A stretch of 16,404 bases of DNA from Haplosporangium gracile (lineage: Eukaryota; Mortierellomycota; Mortierellomycetes; Mortierellales; Mortierellaceae). Position 1 is the stretch's first letter, and each line of letters begins with the position of its first letter. Shown here one piece after another: positions 1-9,347 of this stretch. The stretch is taken from the NCBI GenBank assembly GCA_015499985.1, contig JAAAUF010000804.1, positions 2,881 to 19,284 of the forward strand, read 5' to 3'. The notes below the pieces were generated by a model. It had not been told where the DNA came from, searched no databases, and saw only the letters and a program-made list of their open reading frames with translations. Position numbers and translations under genes: made by a program.

Positions 1-453
1 GCATTCAATCACCCTCTGCTTCGATTCAATGGTCTATGTGTGATATTCAGTCATTTGAGCCTTACTCAAAATAGGCCACGCTGTCCCAACCAGCCCAATG
101 GTCCACAACTCCACCCCAGCCTCGTCTCCTTCTCTCTCTTTTTGCTTCTCTTCTTTCTTTCTTTACTTTCTTTACTTTCTTTGCTTTCTTTGCTTTTTTC
201 TCCTCTCCGTTCCCTTTAAATTCTCGGTCCCTTCCTCTCTTTTTTCCTCTTTTTTTTCTCTTCTCTTTGTTCTCGTATCGCTCTTCTCTTTGCCATACTT
301 CTATTGCTTGTCTTCTTGTACCTCCCTCGCTGTACCTACTGCCTTGCAAACACCCTTGGGCCACACCATTCATTGCCTATTACCGATTTTACCTCGTGGA
401 TCCTTCCTCCTCCCCTTTTAATAACTCACATACACACCAACAACACAATCAAA
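1..453. other. Upstream region and leader of the Gln-rich gene
   Basis: No gene is supported here. From about 120 to 300 the plus strand is almost pure pyrimidine, a composition common in fungal promoters, and it includes a 9-bp tandem repeat. The last 35 bases before the start codon are A/C-rich, like the leaders of other genes in this window. Reading frames on either strand here encode only Phe/Ser/Leu or Lys/Arg runs that follow from the simple sequence. Confidence 0.6.
158..193. repeat. Four 9-bp tandem units, TTTCTTTRC
   Basis: Four contiguous copies of TTTCTTT(A/G)C: the first two carry A at position 8 and the last two carry G. The array sits inside a longer CT tract about 260 bp upstream of the Gln-rich start codon. 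It is probably slippage-derived, though pyrimidine tracts can act as promoter elements in fungi. Confidence 0.85.
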
Positions 454-2073
454 ATGACGGATACAAGAATGCCAATGGCAATGGAGCCCCTGCCTCTGCG
501 TCTCTCCTCTCCTATGCCCTCGGGGCCTCGCTCATGGTCTCCATGTCACTCCTCCGTCGACACCCTCCTCTCCCCCGCTCCCTCTCACTCTCATTGTTCC
601 CCCACCGACCCTTCTCTCTACAAGCTTCGCAACTACTCCAACTCCAACAACAGGGACACCCAGGATCAACAACCCCTGTCCTACAACAACAACCTTCCTT
701 CTCCCAATGCTCTTCAACACCAGCAAAAGTGGTCCCAAAACAAGCTCAGCCCAGTCTTGGCTCATCCTCAGCAACAACAACAGCAGCAGCAAAAGCAAAT
801 GCCCTTGACTTCGCAACTAGACTACTACCGCCAACTCCAGATCATGCATTGTCAACGTGAACGTGATATTGAGCAACTCTACCGCCAGCACCAGATCTTT
901 CAACAACACCATCAAGTTCAACAACATCAGCAGCAACAGCAGGATCGCCCTCCAAGCCATGCTATCCAACGTGGCCTCTTTGCCCAGAGAATGCTCCAGC
1001 TACAACGGTTATTCCAGGCCCAGCAGATCCAAAGGATGCAGGCCATGCACAAGGTGGACCGTGCAGCAGGAGTAGCATCATCATCAGCACCCGTCCCTTC
1101 TTCCCCGTGGTCTTCCCCCTCGTCTTCTCCTTCCTCCTCTTCCTCTCTTTCTACCTCCAACCATGGTCTCCTAGGCACCGCCGCCCTCGAGTCTAGAGCA
1201 CAACAGCAGTTGTCATCCGGGTCCGAGTCGAGAGCCGAGACCGGCCTAGCCCAGCAGCAGCCCGAGGAGATCGATCTCAACACGATCCATCTCGCTGCAG
1301 CCACAACAACAACAACAACACCGTCTTCTGCACCAATTAAGAAGATAAGGAGTGTTCCTGAACTGACCAAGATTGTCCTCCCAAGCCCAGATCAGATCCG
1401 TAAGCAGCGTCAGCAACGGCTCAAGTACCAAGCTCGTCTCCGCCAAGCTGCTTCTGCTGCTTCTGCTGCCAAGACCAGGGCTGTCTCTTCAGCAAAAGCG
1501 ACACCAGAGAGAACAACAGCCGATGGAGTACAACAGGCGACTATGCCAGTGTCCCCTCCAGCATCCCCCTCGCCCTATTCAATTTCAACACCCGATTTCA
1601 CTACTCCAACCCCACAACGACACTCGCCTTCCTTTGCCATCACAACGACGAACACGATGACAGTAATAACAGGGCCCTTGTCGCCTGTGACTCCAACAAT
1701 GACCACTACTCCAAAGGAATCTTCTTTTCCTTCCTCTCTGTCGTCGTCCGTGTCACTCCCTGCCAATGATGGAGTTCCAAAAGTCCAACCCGCGGTATGG
1801 ACTAGCTCGACCACATCGCTAGTGGCGAGGTCCAAGGCCGATCTGCAGTACCGTCGCCAGCTGCGTCACCGGCTCGCGATTCAACAGCATCAGATCCAAG
1901 ATCATACCCACCGGTACCGTCTCTTCCAGGCGTTCTGTCTCCTTCAGCGTGCCCAGGCTGCTCAAGCCATGGAGGAGGTCCAAACCCAACGACAGCGTCA
2001 ACTCCATACCGTCGCTTGGGTCCAAGCCCTTCGTCAGTCCCAGTCCCTCTCCCAGCTTGAGATTCCCCAGTAG
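454..2073 (+). CDS. Gln/Ser/Thr/Pro-rich low-complexity protein, function unknown (539 aa)
   Basis: Single open frame. The start at 454 is preferred because it follows an A/C-rich leader and has AATCAAA before the ATG; the frame is open further upstream but with no better start. I recognise no catalytic domain. Visible features are an uninterrupted run of eight Gln at residues 106-113; a Gln/Arg/Leu segment at about 120-200 that looks helical or coiled; a Ser-rich patch at about 209-232; a six-Thr run at about 284-289; a basic Gln/Arg segment at about 315-350; many SP/TP sites at about 370-425 (candidate proline-directed phosphorylation sites); and a second Gln/Arg/Leu segment at about 460-535. 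Polar low-complexity flanks around amphipathic Gln-rich helices resemble fungal transcriptional co-regulators, but this is inference from composition only. The protein is neither secreted nor membrane-bound by inspection. CAA/CAG/ACA repeats could make its length vary between strains. Confidence 0.7.
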   Translation: MTDTRMPMAMEPLPLRLSSPMPSGPRSWSPCHSSVDTLLSPAPSHSHCSPTDPSLYKLRNYSNSNNRDTQDQQPLSYNNNLPSPNALQHQQKWSQNKLSPVLAHPQQQQQQQQKQMPLTSQLDYYRQLQIMHCQRERDIEQLYRQHQIFQQHHQVQQHQQQQQDRPPSHAIQRGLFAQRMLQLQRLFQAQQIQRMQAMHKVDRAAGVASSSAPVPSSPWSSPSSSPSSSSSLSTSNHGLLGTAALESRAQQQLSSGSESRAETGLAQQQPEEIDLNTIHLAAATTTTTTPSSAPIKKIRSVPELTKIVLPSPDQIRKQRQQRLKYQARLRQAASAASAAKTRAVSSAKATPERTTADGVQQATMPVSPPASPSPYSISTPDFTTPTPQRHSPSFAITTTNTMTVITGPLSPVTPTMTTTPKESSFPSSLSSSVSLPANDGVPKVQPAVWTSSTTSLVARSKADLQYRRQLRHRLAIQQHQIQDHTHRYRLFQAFCLLQRAQAAQAMEEVQTQRQRQLHTVAWVQALRQSQSLSQLEIPQ

Positions 2074-2756
2074 AGTCGTGAGCTGACTACGATAGGATGC
2101 GGTCTATGCCATGCATGCATACACAAAAGTCAATTGAGATTGAGAGTGCACAACAAAAAGAGTCGATGCATATGTTGTGTTCTTGCAGGTCCAATCCTCG
2201 TGCCCATCTCTTTCAACCAACCCCCTTTTTTTTCGCTCTTTGTTTTTCTTCCTTTCTGTTGAGTTTTGATTATTTTTTTTCTTCCTCATTTCTTTTGTAG
2301 TTTTGTAGTCTTGTACCCCGTCTGTCTTGTACTTCTAAGTTTCTCCTCTCTTTTTTTTGTATCATAACGTTTGTTTCTATGGAGTAAAATTTACTCGCGG
2401 GGTCGCGCGCACTTCAATGTTGTCGCTCTTTTTTTTTATGAGTCCGTCATTCACCGCGCGTTTCACTCTCACACCTCATCTCCCTTGTTCACCTGCACAG
2501 TCCTTTCATACCCCTGCGTTTTCATGCTTCTTTCTTTGCTCTGCTCTTTTTCACTCTTCCCTATTCCCTCTTCCCTAATCCAAGTTCATTAACACCAACC
2601 TGCTCACTCCCCTTACCTGTAGACAACAACCAAAATAAATGACAAAAAAGCATAACTCTGTTACATAAACATGTTGGTGGCTTTGTGGTTTTAATAAGTA
2701 AAAAGAAAAGAAAAGCCATCTAGAAAACCAGGATCAAAGACAGAGATAAAAGAGCT
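2074..2756. other. Convergent intergenic region
   Basis: It lies between the 3' ends of the Gln-rich gene (+) and the oligopeptidase gene (-). It holds T-rich and CT-rich stretches compatible with 3' UTRs and polyadenylation regions, a short palindrome at 2382-2396 followed by a CG-rich block, and an AATAAA on the plus strand near 2634. Open frames here are short and Ser/Phe-rich; none looks coding. Confidence 0.6.
2382..2396. repeat. Short perfect inverted repeat, 7-bp arms
   Basis: GAGTAAA and TTTACTC are separated by a single A and followed at once by a CG-rich stretch (2397-2411). It lies in the middle of the convergent spacer. It could be a protein-binding dyad or chance. Confidence 0.6.
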
Positions 2757-5470
2757 TTAAGGAGAGACGAGGAGACCGCTGTGGCGCAAGAGGGCATCGA
2801 CCTCTACACCGTCGCGACCACGAAACTCCTTCCACACTTCCTTAGGATCCGTCGCTCCTCCATACGCTAACACCGTATCGCGGTACTTGCGCCCGATCCT
2901 CTTGCGTCCATCCACAGAACTGCCTTGCTCCTCAAACGCAGCATACGCATCCGCAGAGTACAGCTCACTAAACTTGTACGAGTAATAACCCGCCGCATAG
3001 CCTCCGCCAAAGATATGTCCAAACCCGCACAAGAACCGGTCCTCCGGGATAGGTGTCACCAAAACAGTCTTCTTGCCCTGCCGCCGATCCACATCAAAAA
3101 TCGTCTCTCCACCATGAGGCTTGTACTGCGTGTGCAACTCCAAATCCAACATCGCAAAGTGCAACTGACGCAACATGGCCATACCCGCCAAACACTGCTT
3201 GCTCTTCTTCACCGTCTCTTTCATCTCCTGGGGCATCGGCTCACCCGTCTTGTGGTGCTTGGCCATCCTGCTCAACCACTTGTCCTCGTACGCAAAGTTC
3301 TCCATAAACTGAGACGCAACCTCGACAAAGTCCCATTCAACTCCCTTGATTCCCGACGCCTGGGGGTAGTCCACCGTCGTCAACATGTGCTGCAGACCAT
3401 GACCAAACTCGTGGAACATCGTCGTCACATCCTGGAACTTCATCAACGAGTCGGCACCCGACAGAGGTGGAGGTTGGTTGCAGATCAGGTACGCAACAGG
3501 GACACGTACCTCACCCGAGACGGGGTCCTTCATGCGCGTGACACAGATATCCATCCAGGCTCCCGACAGCTTCTCCTCACTCCTGCTATAAAAGTCGCCA
3601 TAAAAGTAAGCAAGCACCTTCTTGCTGGCATCGTCCTTGATCTGATATATCTTGACATCCTTGTTCCAGGTCGTCAATCCTGCTTTGCTCTGATCCGCAA
3701 CACTCATCTCCGACACATCAACCCCAAAGCTATCGCGCGCAACCTCAAACAGCGTATCCATGACGCGGGGGTAAGGGAGGTACTCCGAGATTTGATCCGC
3801 CGAATATTTGAATCGATCCTTGCGGTACTCTTCCTCCACAAAGGGGGTATCCCAGGGTCGGAGAGGTGTAGGATGACCCAGATGGTCCTGAGCGAACTCT
3901 GTCAATGCTGCGAGTTCCTTTTTGGCCGCTGGGAGGGTTGCCTCATAAAGTCGCTCCAGAATATCTTTTGCGGTACCGACATCCGAGGCCATCTTCTTGG
4001 ACAAAGACAAGGCTCCGTAGGATGAAAAGCCGAGAAGTCCAGCCTCTTCCTGACGCAAGCTCAGAATCTCGTCGATTACTGGCTCGTTGTTCTTTTCTCC
4101 CTTTGACGCCCTTGACACAATCGCTCTATACACCTATTGTATTTTCAGTGTGTGGGGTGATACAATGCAGGTTAGAAGGGTAATCAAAGACTTATGTGGC
4201 AAGGTAATGATATTATAAACGTAGATTGCACTTACATGTTCACGGAGGTCTCTGTTTTTGCAGTTCATGATGAAGGGAACATAGGTTGGGTAATCTAAAG
4301 TAACAGCCCAAGGTCCAGTCTCTATGCAGATTAGAAAATAAGAGGCACTCAGTGTCAATGCTCAAGAAGAAAAGAATAAAATCATTCAACAAAATATAGA
4401 TATTATGATCCAGAGACCTATGACTCACCTGCGTTGCCGTCTCCGTGTCCTCGCGCTTGGGCATTCTTGGCCATAGCCTGCATCAAACTCTCGGGACAGC
4501 CATCCAGCTCTTTGCGATCAGTAATGACCTTGGCAAACGACTTGGTCTCATCCTGAAGGTTGTTGCTAAATGTGAGACTGAGCTGAGCCAACTTGCCCTG
4601 AATCTCGTTGAATCGCTTCTGCTTCTCGGTATTGCCCTCGCCAGGAAGACCGAACCCGACTCCAGAAAGTCTCATTCCCTGAATTGCCTTTTGGACGATT
4701 CGCTGTTGTTCCTTGTCGAGCGCGTTCCAGGTCTCCTTGTTGTCAACCATCTTGACCAGGGCGTCGTAGAGTTCGAGTGATTGCCCCATCTTGAGAGAGA
4801 TGGCGACGATCATGGGTTGGATTGCCTCAACTGCCTTACGGAACTCTGGTGAATCCTTGACTCTTGAAAAGTGCGAAATCACGCCCGAAGCCCTTTCTAA
4901 GTCATCCTCCAAGTCCTGAGCTAACCCAATGTAATTGTGGAAAAGCTATTGTTAGCAACAATGAAGACATGATTGAAAGAAGCTGTTACTAAGTTACTAC
5001 GTTTAAAATCAATTGAAAATGCATGGATACGTACTGAGACCCATGGTTCCCTCCCAGGTGGGAGTCATACGCTTGGATCGCTCCTGAAAGGTGGCTTCGA
5101 TCTGCTTGGTAAGGATTTCAATGGCAGGGACGACATGTTCGGCCTTGATGGCAGCAAAGTCGGGGAAGGTGTGCCAGTTCAAGATAGGGTTGGTCATGAA
5201 CTCTGGGTTGCTCTTGGGATAGGTGGTAGTAGCACCCTTGATATCGGTGATAGTGGTAAGTGCACGACGGATGGTCAAGGGTCTGGTTGCGAGTGACCTG
5301 GAGGCAAGACCGAGGGATGTCGAAGTAGCGGCTGTTGACCTGACACGAGCATGTGAAGCGACATTCGACCTTGAGAAGGCTCTTGTTACTGTTGTTGTTG
5401 AGGGGACTCCTGTGGTAAGACGGGTTGTCCTGAGCCTTGACGCTGCCGAGGAGGTGAATGAGCGAAGCAT
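2757..5470 (-). CDS. prlC: Mitochondrial M3-family oligopeptidase, OpdA/PrlC type (796 aa, 4 exons)
   Basis: A zinc metallopeptidase that, by family knowledge, degrades short peptides such as cleaved targeting sequences. The model on the minus strand is exons 5470-5035, 4920-4429, 4321-4236 and 4133-2757, giving 797 in-frame codons including the stop. Introns are 114, 107 and 102 nt with donors GTACGT, GTGAGT and GTAAGT. Residues 1-75 have no Asp or Glu and are rich in Arg, Ser, Thr and Ala, a typical mitochondrial presequence. The zinc site HEFGH is at 579-583, with the third ligand Glu at about 609 in DFVEVASQFMEN. The substrate-binding Tyr/Gly segment HIFGGGYAAGYYSY is at about 711-724. 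The spacing and wording of these motifs match bacterial OpdA more closely than the fungal Prd1 or Oct1 branches. Exon 3 alone restores the conserved WAVTLDYPTYVPF block. The symbol is that of the bacterial relative. It shares a 411-bp divergent promoter with the DCAF6-like gene. Confidence 0.93.
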
Positions 5471-5881
5471 TAATGAAGAATAAGGAAGGAATTGTTAACG
5501 AAGAAAGAAGGATTTTACTTCGTCTCGTTTATGAGAGAGGCCATTTTTCAGTCCCGGTCTCAAAAGTCGGATCCAGGAAAGGGAAAATCTTACGGTGACT
5601 GTCATTCACGGTCATGTGCAACATGAGCATGCATTTCTTGCCTTTAACCCTTTTTTTTACTCACGACGGGTGTGTCTTTACTTCTTCTTCTTTCTCTCCA
5701 CTTCTTTTCACAACAGCCTGCTCACAAATCTACGCTGCCACGGCATCTTTGTCCTCACGCCGCTAACAAACAAACAAGAGCTCTTTAACTTTCGGGATAC
5801 AACGATCCACAGAACCACCATTGCATAGCAACAAATAACCCAACAACGACTACGCAACGCACAGTTCAAGAACATACAAAT
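5471..5881. promoter_or_regulatory. Divergent promoter of the oligopeptidase and DCAF6-like genes
   Basis: These 411 bases separate the two divergent start codons. The oligopeptidase leader (minus strand) is pyrimidine-rich, and the DCAF6 leader (plus strand, about 5760-5881) is A/C-rich. A dyad TGACTGTCA lies at 5596-5604 with a further GTCA half-site at 5611-5614, and a T8 run follows near 5650. I see no TATA box at a convincing position. The regulatory role is inferred from position. Confidence 0.55.
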
Positions 5882-8643
5882 ATGGACACCACTACCAACT
5901 CGTCGGAAAGTGGGAGCAACAAGCGTCACAACCGCGCATCTTCCTCTGGACCTTCCTACAGCATACTCAGGGGTCTATCAAGTCTCCAGACAGTGCCTGC
6001 ATCACGACAAGCATCGATCAAGAACCATCTCTTGGCATCCGAAAGCTTTGTCAAGAGACTCGAGCAACAACCTCAACTCAAGGGACACCGCGGCTGCGTC
6101 AACACCATCGCGTGGGATGAGACCGGCGATTTCCTCGTTTCTGGCTCAGGTAACCATACTCAGCAGCGTGTTCGACTCCACACTGTTCACACCTTGTTTC
6201 TGTGCTTCTTGATGCTTAACTCGCACTCTCTATTTTCTTTTCTTTGTACCCTTAGATGACCGCAGACTGAATGTATACAAGCCTTTGGCCGCACAACCGC
6301 TGATACACAGCATTCCAAGTGGACACACGCAAAACATCTTTTCGGCAAAGTTCCTTACAGGAAGCTCAGCCCAAACCATCATCTCTTGCTCGGCAGACGG
6401 GATCACTCGATTGACAAGCGTGCCTCGGTTCGTCGCTACTTCGCGCACGGGGGACTGGTCTCCAAGTCCTGGATTCAACTGCCACACCTCGATGACCTAT
6501 GAGGTCATGGCCGACCTTGTCGATGGTCACATCTTTTACGACTGGTAAGCGCCACGTTTATTATTTTTTCTCACGCCCTTTATTTTTTGGTGTTTGCAGC
6601 GGGTATTCACTTATTTCATCGTCGTCTAACATTTGTCTTTGCAATTTTCACGAATGATAGTGCCGATGATGGAAGGTTCAATCGGTACGATACTCGGATC
6701 AGGACAAGCTGCGACTGTGACGAAGACGACACATGCGAACGGCACACATTCATCAACATCAACTCACACCTCTATCGCCCCTCTCTCAGAGGCATGTCCT
6801 TGGAAGACCGCCTTTTCAATACCTTCCGGCGCCGGAGAAACGAAATCGGTATCTCGGCCATCGCTCAACAACCTGAGAACCCAGTTTACTTTGCAGCAGC
6901 ATGTTCAGACGACACTGTGAGGATCTACGACAGCCGCAAGGTGGACCCATCGGATCACAGAGGCGCACAGGTGTACAGCTTCTCGGCCTATGTTCCAGTA
7001 CAGTACGTTGTCGGACCCAACGGGAAACTTGAGCGTGGCGTCAACCACGACAGGGCTTCGCTCGAGACCAGGATCACATCACTCAAATACGACCCATGTC
7101 GAACTGGACAGCTGTTGGTGAGCTACAGTCGAGGCAACTGCTACCTGATTGACCCTTCGCGACTGGAGACCAAGAGTGATGAGATGGCGCGAATTTCAGC
7201 ATCTGATCGTCATCGGTCTTCTTCTTCTCAGAGCCACGAGTCACCCAAGGGCAAGCGGAGACGGAGTGCGAGTGACGAGCCTGCTAAGAAGAGCAGCCCT
7301 GGCGGAGAGTCTTCCTTGGTGAAGTCGGAGACTGAGACCGGCAAGGAGGCGGCATCTAGAGGAGGCCATCACGACAGTAATATAGCGGATCAGACGCCAC
7401 CAGATCCTCGGGATGTCAAAGGCAAGGCAACGTTAAGAGCGATCTCCAATCTTTCGGAGGACAAGGACGAAGGCGTGTCAGCCCAAGAACAGAAGACAGG
7501 AGTCAAGGTCAAAGACTCTGCCAGTCCAGGAGATGAGAGCAACGCTATGGATGTCAATGGCAACGATGATGACGAAACCGAAGACAAGGACGATGACGAC
7601 GATGATGAGGACGAAGAGATGAGCTTTGAGGATACCGACGACGAGGGTGATATCATCTCGCAAAAGTACAAGGATGCGCGACGCACATTGCCGCAAGAAC
7701 AATTGGCAGACGATCGCGATTACTGGCGGCAACGAGCCTACCTCACTGCCAAGTCAGACCTTGCGCAGACCTACTGGGGCCATGCCAACGTCAAAACCAT
7801 GGTGCGTGCTCTCTCTCTCTTTTCCGTACTAATATATGTTTATCATCTTTAAGGAAGGTGAATTTTAATTTCGAAGACCAATTGTTCAATTTGTATTTGT
7901 AGATCAAGGAGGCCAACTTTTACGGACCGAACAGCGAGTTTGTGATGTCTGGTTCTGACGATGGGCGAATCTATTTCTGGAGCAAGAGGACTGGCAAGCT
8001 ACTGAATGTCGTCCGGGGCGACAAGGTAATAAGGGTGAAGACACGCGAACATGACCGAGCGATATTTGAATCGACACGATATGACAATGGACAGGCTCTA
8101 ACGATGACCTCCTCGCATACTGAATCATAATGATGATGACAGAGGGTGGTGAATTGCTTGCAATCACATCCGTTTTCAAAGTTTCTGTTGGCGGCGTCGG
8201 GAATCGACAATACGATCAAGATCTTCATGCCAACTGCCGAGGAACGCGTCAACATGTCCAAGGTCCGAGGAATCAAGCGGCGTATTGTCGAGCCCTTTGA
8301 AGTCAAACCCGACTCGATTGTTGGAGAAGGATCGTGGCCTAAGGGACCGGTCGAGGACGAGCTGAATCCGGAGTATGCGTATGAGAGGGTGATCCATATA
8401 TCTGTAGGTCTTGGCAGTAGCAGTGACCCGTCGGATGATAGCGATATTCATTTCAGCACGGATGACGATGATGGTGAGGACGACGACGATGAGGACGGAT
8501 CGGATGTGGAAGCGGAGAACTTTTTGAGCCATTTGCCTCCGCATATGGTTCTTCAGATCCTTCGTCAGGTCATTCATCAGGAGGGGCGTGTACACGAGAG
8601 CGACGACTCGACCGGCGACGAGGACGATCAGGACGATGAGTAA
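5882..8643 (+). CDS. DCAF6: DCAF6-like WD40 protein, putative CUL4-DDB1 substrate receptor (773 aa, 5 exons)
   Basis: Exons are 5882-6149, 6256-6544, 6661-7801, 7903-8025 and 8143-8643, giving 774 in-frame codons with the stop. Introns are 106, 116, 101 and 117 nt. WD40 repeats are recognisable: GHRGCVNTIAWDETGDFLVSGS with DDRRLNVY (about 68-97), GHTQNIFSAKF (about 112-122), CADDGRFNRYDTR (186-198), ACSDDTVRIYDSR (266-278), a repeat ending in IDPSR (about 324-353), and after a long insert MIKEANF..FVMSGSDDGRIYFW and VVNCLQSHPF..SGIDNTIKIF. These blocks match animal DCAF6/NRIP, including the split propeller with the insert between repeats. RYDTR and IYDSR take the place of WDxR boxes that contact DDB1. 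The insert (about 354-535) has a basic KGKRRR..PAKK patch at 382-396 and an acidic tract at about 487-516. The C-terminus is also acidic. I do not see the IQ motif described in the human protein. Role in ubiquitin ligation is inferred from family. Confidence 0.9.
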
Positions 8644-8784
8644 AGCAGTTGATTTTTTGGCTGCAGCGCGGTGTGTATTCGACGCGACCTTGTTCTTCTT
8701 TCTTTTTTTTTTTTCTTTTTTTTTTTAGCTGAATTGCGAACTTTTATCCTTGAGACAGACTGGCAATGGATACTATCATGACAT

Positions 8785-8809
8785 TTGACTTGACTTGACT
8801 TGACTTGAC
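8785..8809. repeat. (TTGAC)5 microsatellite
   Basis: Five perfect copies of TTGAC, followed by a degenerate GGACTGGA tail. It lies downstream of the DCAF6-like stop codon and may vary in length between strains. Confidence 0.9.
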
Positions 8810-8913
8810 TGGACTGGAACTTGGACGGCTGGATCGATCGATTTGCCTGCCAGTTGCTGACTCTGTGCTATGGACATATCACGGCACCGTACTTGCTATT
8901 GATGTTGATGAAT

Positions 8914-8919
8914 AATAAA
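8914..8919 (+). terminator. Candidate poly(A) signal AATAAA for the DCAF6-like gene
   Basis: A canonical AATAAA lies about 270 nt after the stop codon at 8643 and is the first exact copy downstream. Fungal poly(A) signals are loose, so this is only a candidate. Confidence 0.35.
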
Positions 8920-9280
8920 GAAGATTGATATCGACAAAGGACACAACAGCATAATGAGCAAATGAGCAATGCTCGCTCTGTGGGACACATGTATCAAGAA
9001 CATGATAAATGAAGATCCTTTTTTGAGTCGACCCGTGCAAACCTTGAGAAAATTATGTGTGATATGTCCTCGCCAGGGCTGCTGTTCCTGTTAGACTGTG
9101 CCATACACACTCACACGCACTCCCACACCCCTATTTACCCTCTGTCGCTTCTTCCTTGCCCTGTCTACTCGCCACCAACCAACTCAGTCGCTTTTTGCTC
9201 CTCTTCTTCCTCTTCTCCAAGGCAATATCATTCCCTCACTCACCTACACCTCCCCTTCCACATTCACACTCACACTCGCA

Positions 9281-9312
9281 TTCACCTCTACCCACATTCA
9301 CCTCTACCCACA
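9281..9312. repeat. Two exact 16-bp tandem copies in the LRR leader
   Basis: TTCACCTCTACCCACA occurs twice back to back, with a partial third copy starting at 9313. It lies in the CA-rich leader 36 bases before the start codon. Confidence 0.85.
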
Positions 9313-9347
9313 TTCATCTGCATCACACCCAAAAAAAAAAAAAAAAG

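Larger units (their letters stand above)
8644..9347. other. Intergenic region: 3' end of DCAF6-like gene, promoter and CA-rich leader of the LRR gene
   Basis: Long T tracts lie at about 8699-8727. A TTGAC pentanucleotide array follows at 8785-8809, and a possible poly(A) signal at 8914. From about 9095 the plus strand becomes C/A/T-rich with almost no G, typical of a transcribed leader. It includes two exact 16-bp repeats at 9281-9312 and a run of 16 A just before the ATG at 9348. Ser/Pro/His-rich frames across the leader are simple-sequence artefacts. No gene is supported. Confidence 0.6.

Noticed and set aside
98..860. Plus-strand frames upstream of and overlapping the Gln-rich start
   Set aside because: They consist of Phe/Ser/Leu runs from the CT tract or an out-of-frame reading of the Gln-rich gene.
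927..1370. Minus-strand frames across the Gln-rich gene
   Set aside because: Cys/Val-rich runs are the complement of the Gln, Thr and Ser codon repeats on the plus strand.
2925..4025. A 366-codon plus-strand open frame antisense to the oligopeptidase
   Set aside because: It mirrors exon 4 of a clearly conserved M3 peptidase; its translation is Arg/Leu/His-rich with no recognisable motif, as expected from an antisense frame over biased codons.
7390..7732. Ser- or Val-rich minus-strand frames under the acidic tract of the DCAF6-like gene
   Set aside because: They are the complement of GAY/GAR repeats in a well-supported exon.
8026..8142. Possible box C/D snoRNA in DCAF6 intron 4 (TGATGA near the 3' end)
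   Set aside because: The C-like box lies after the CTGA-like boxes and next to the splice site, so the C-then-D order and terminal stem are missing.
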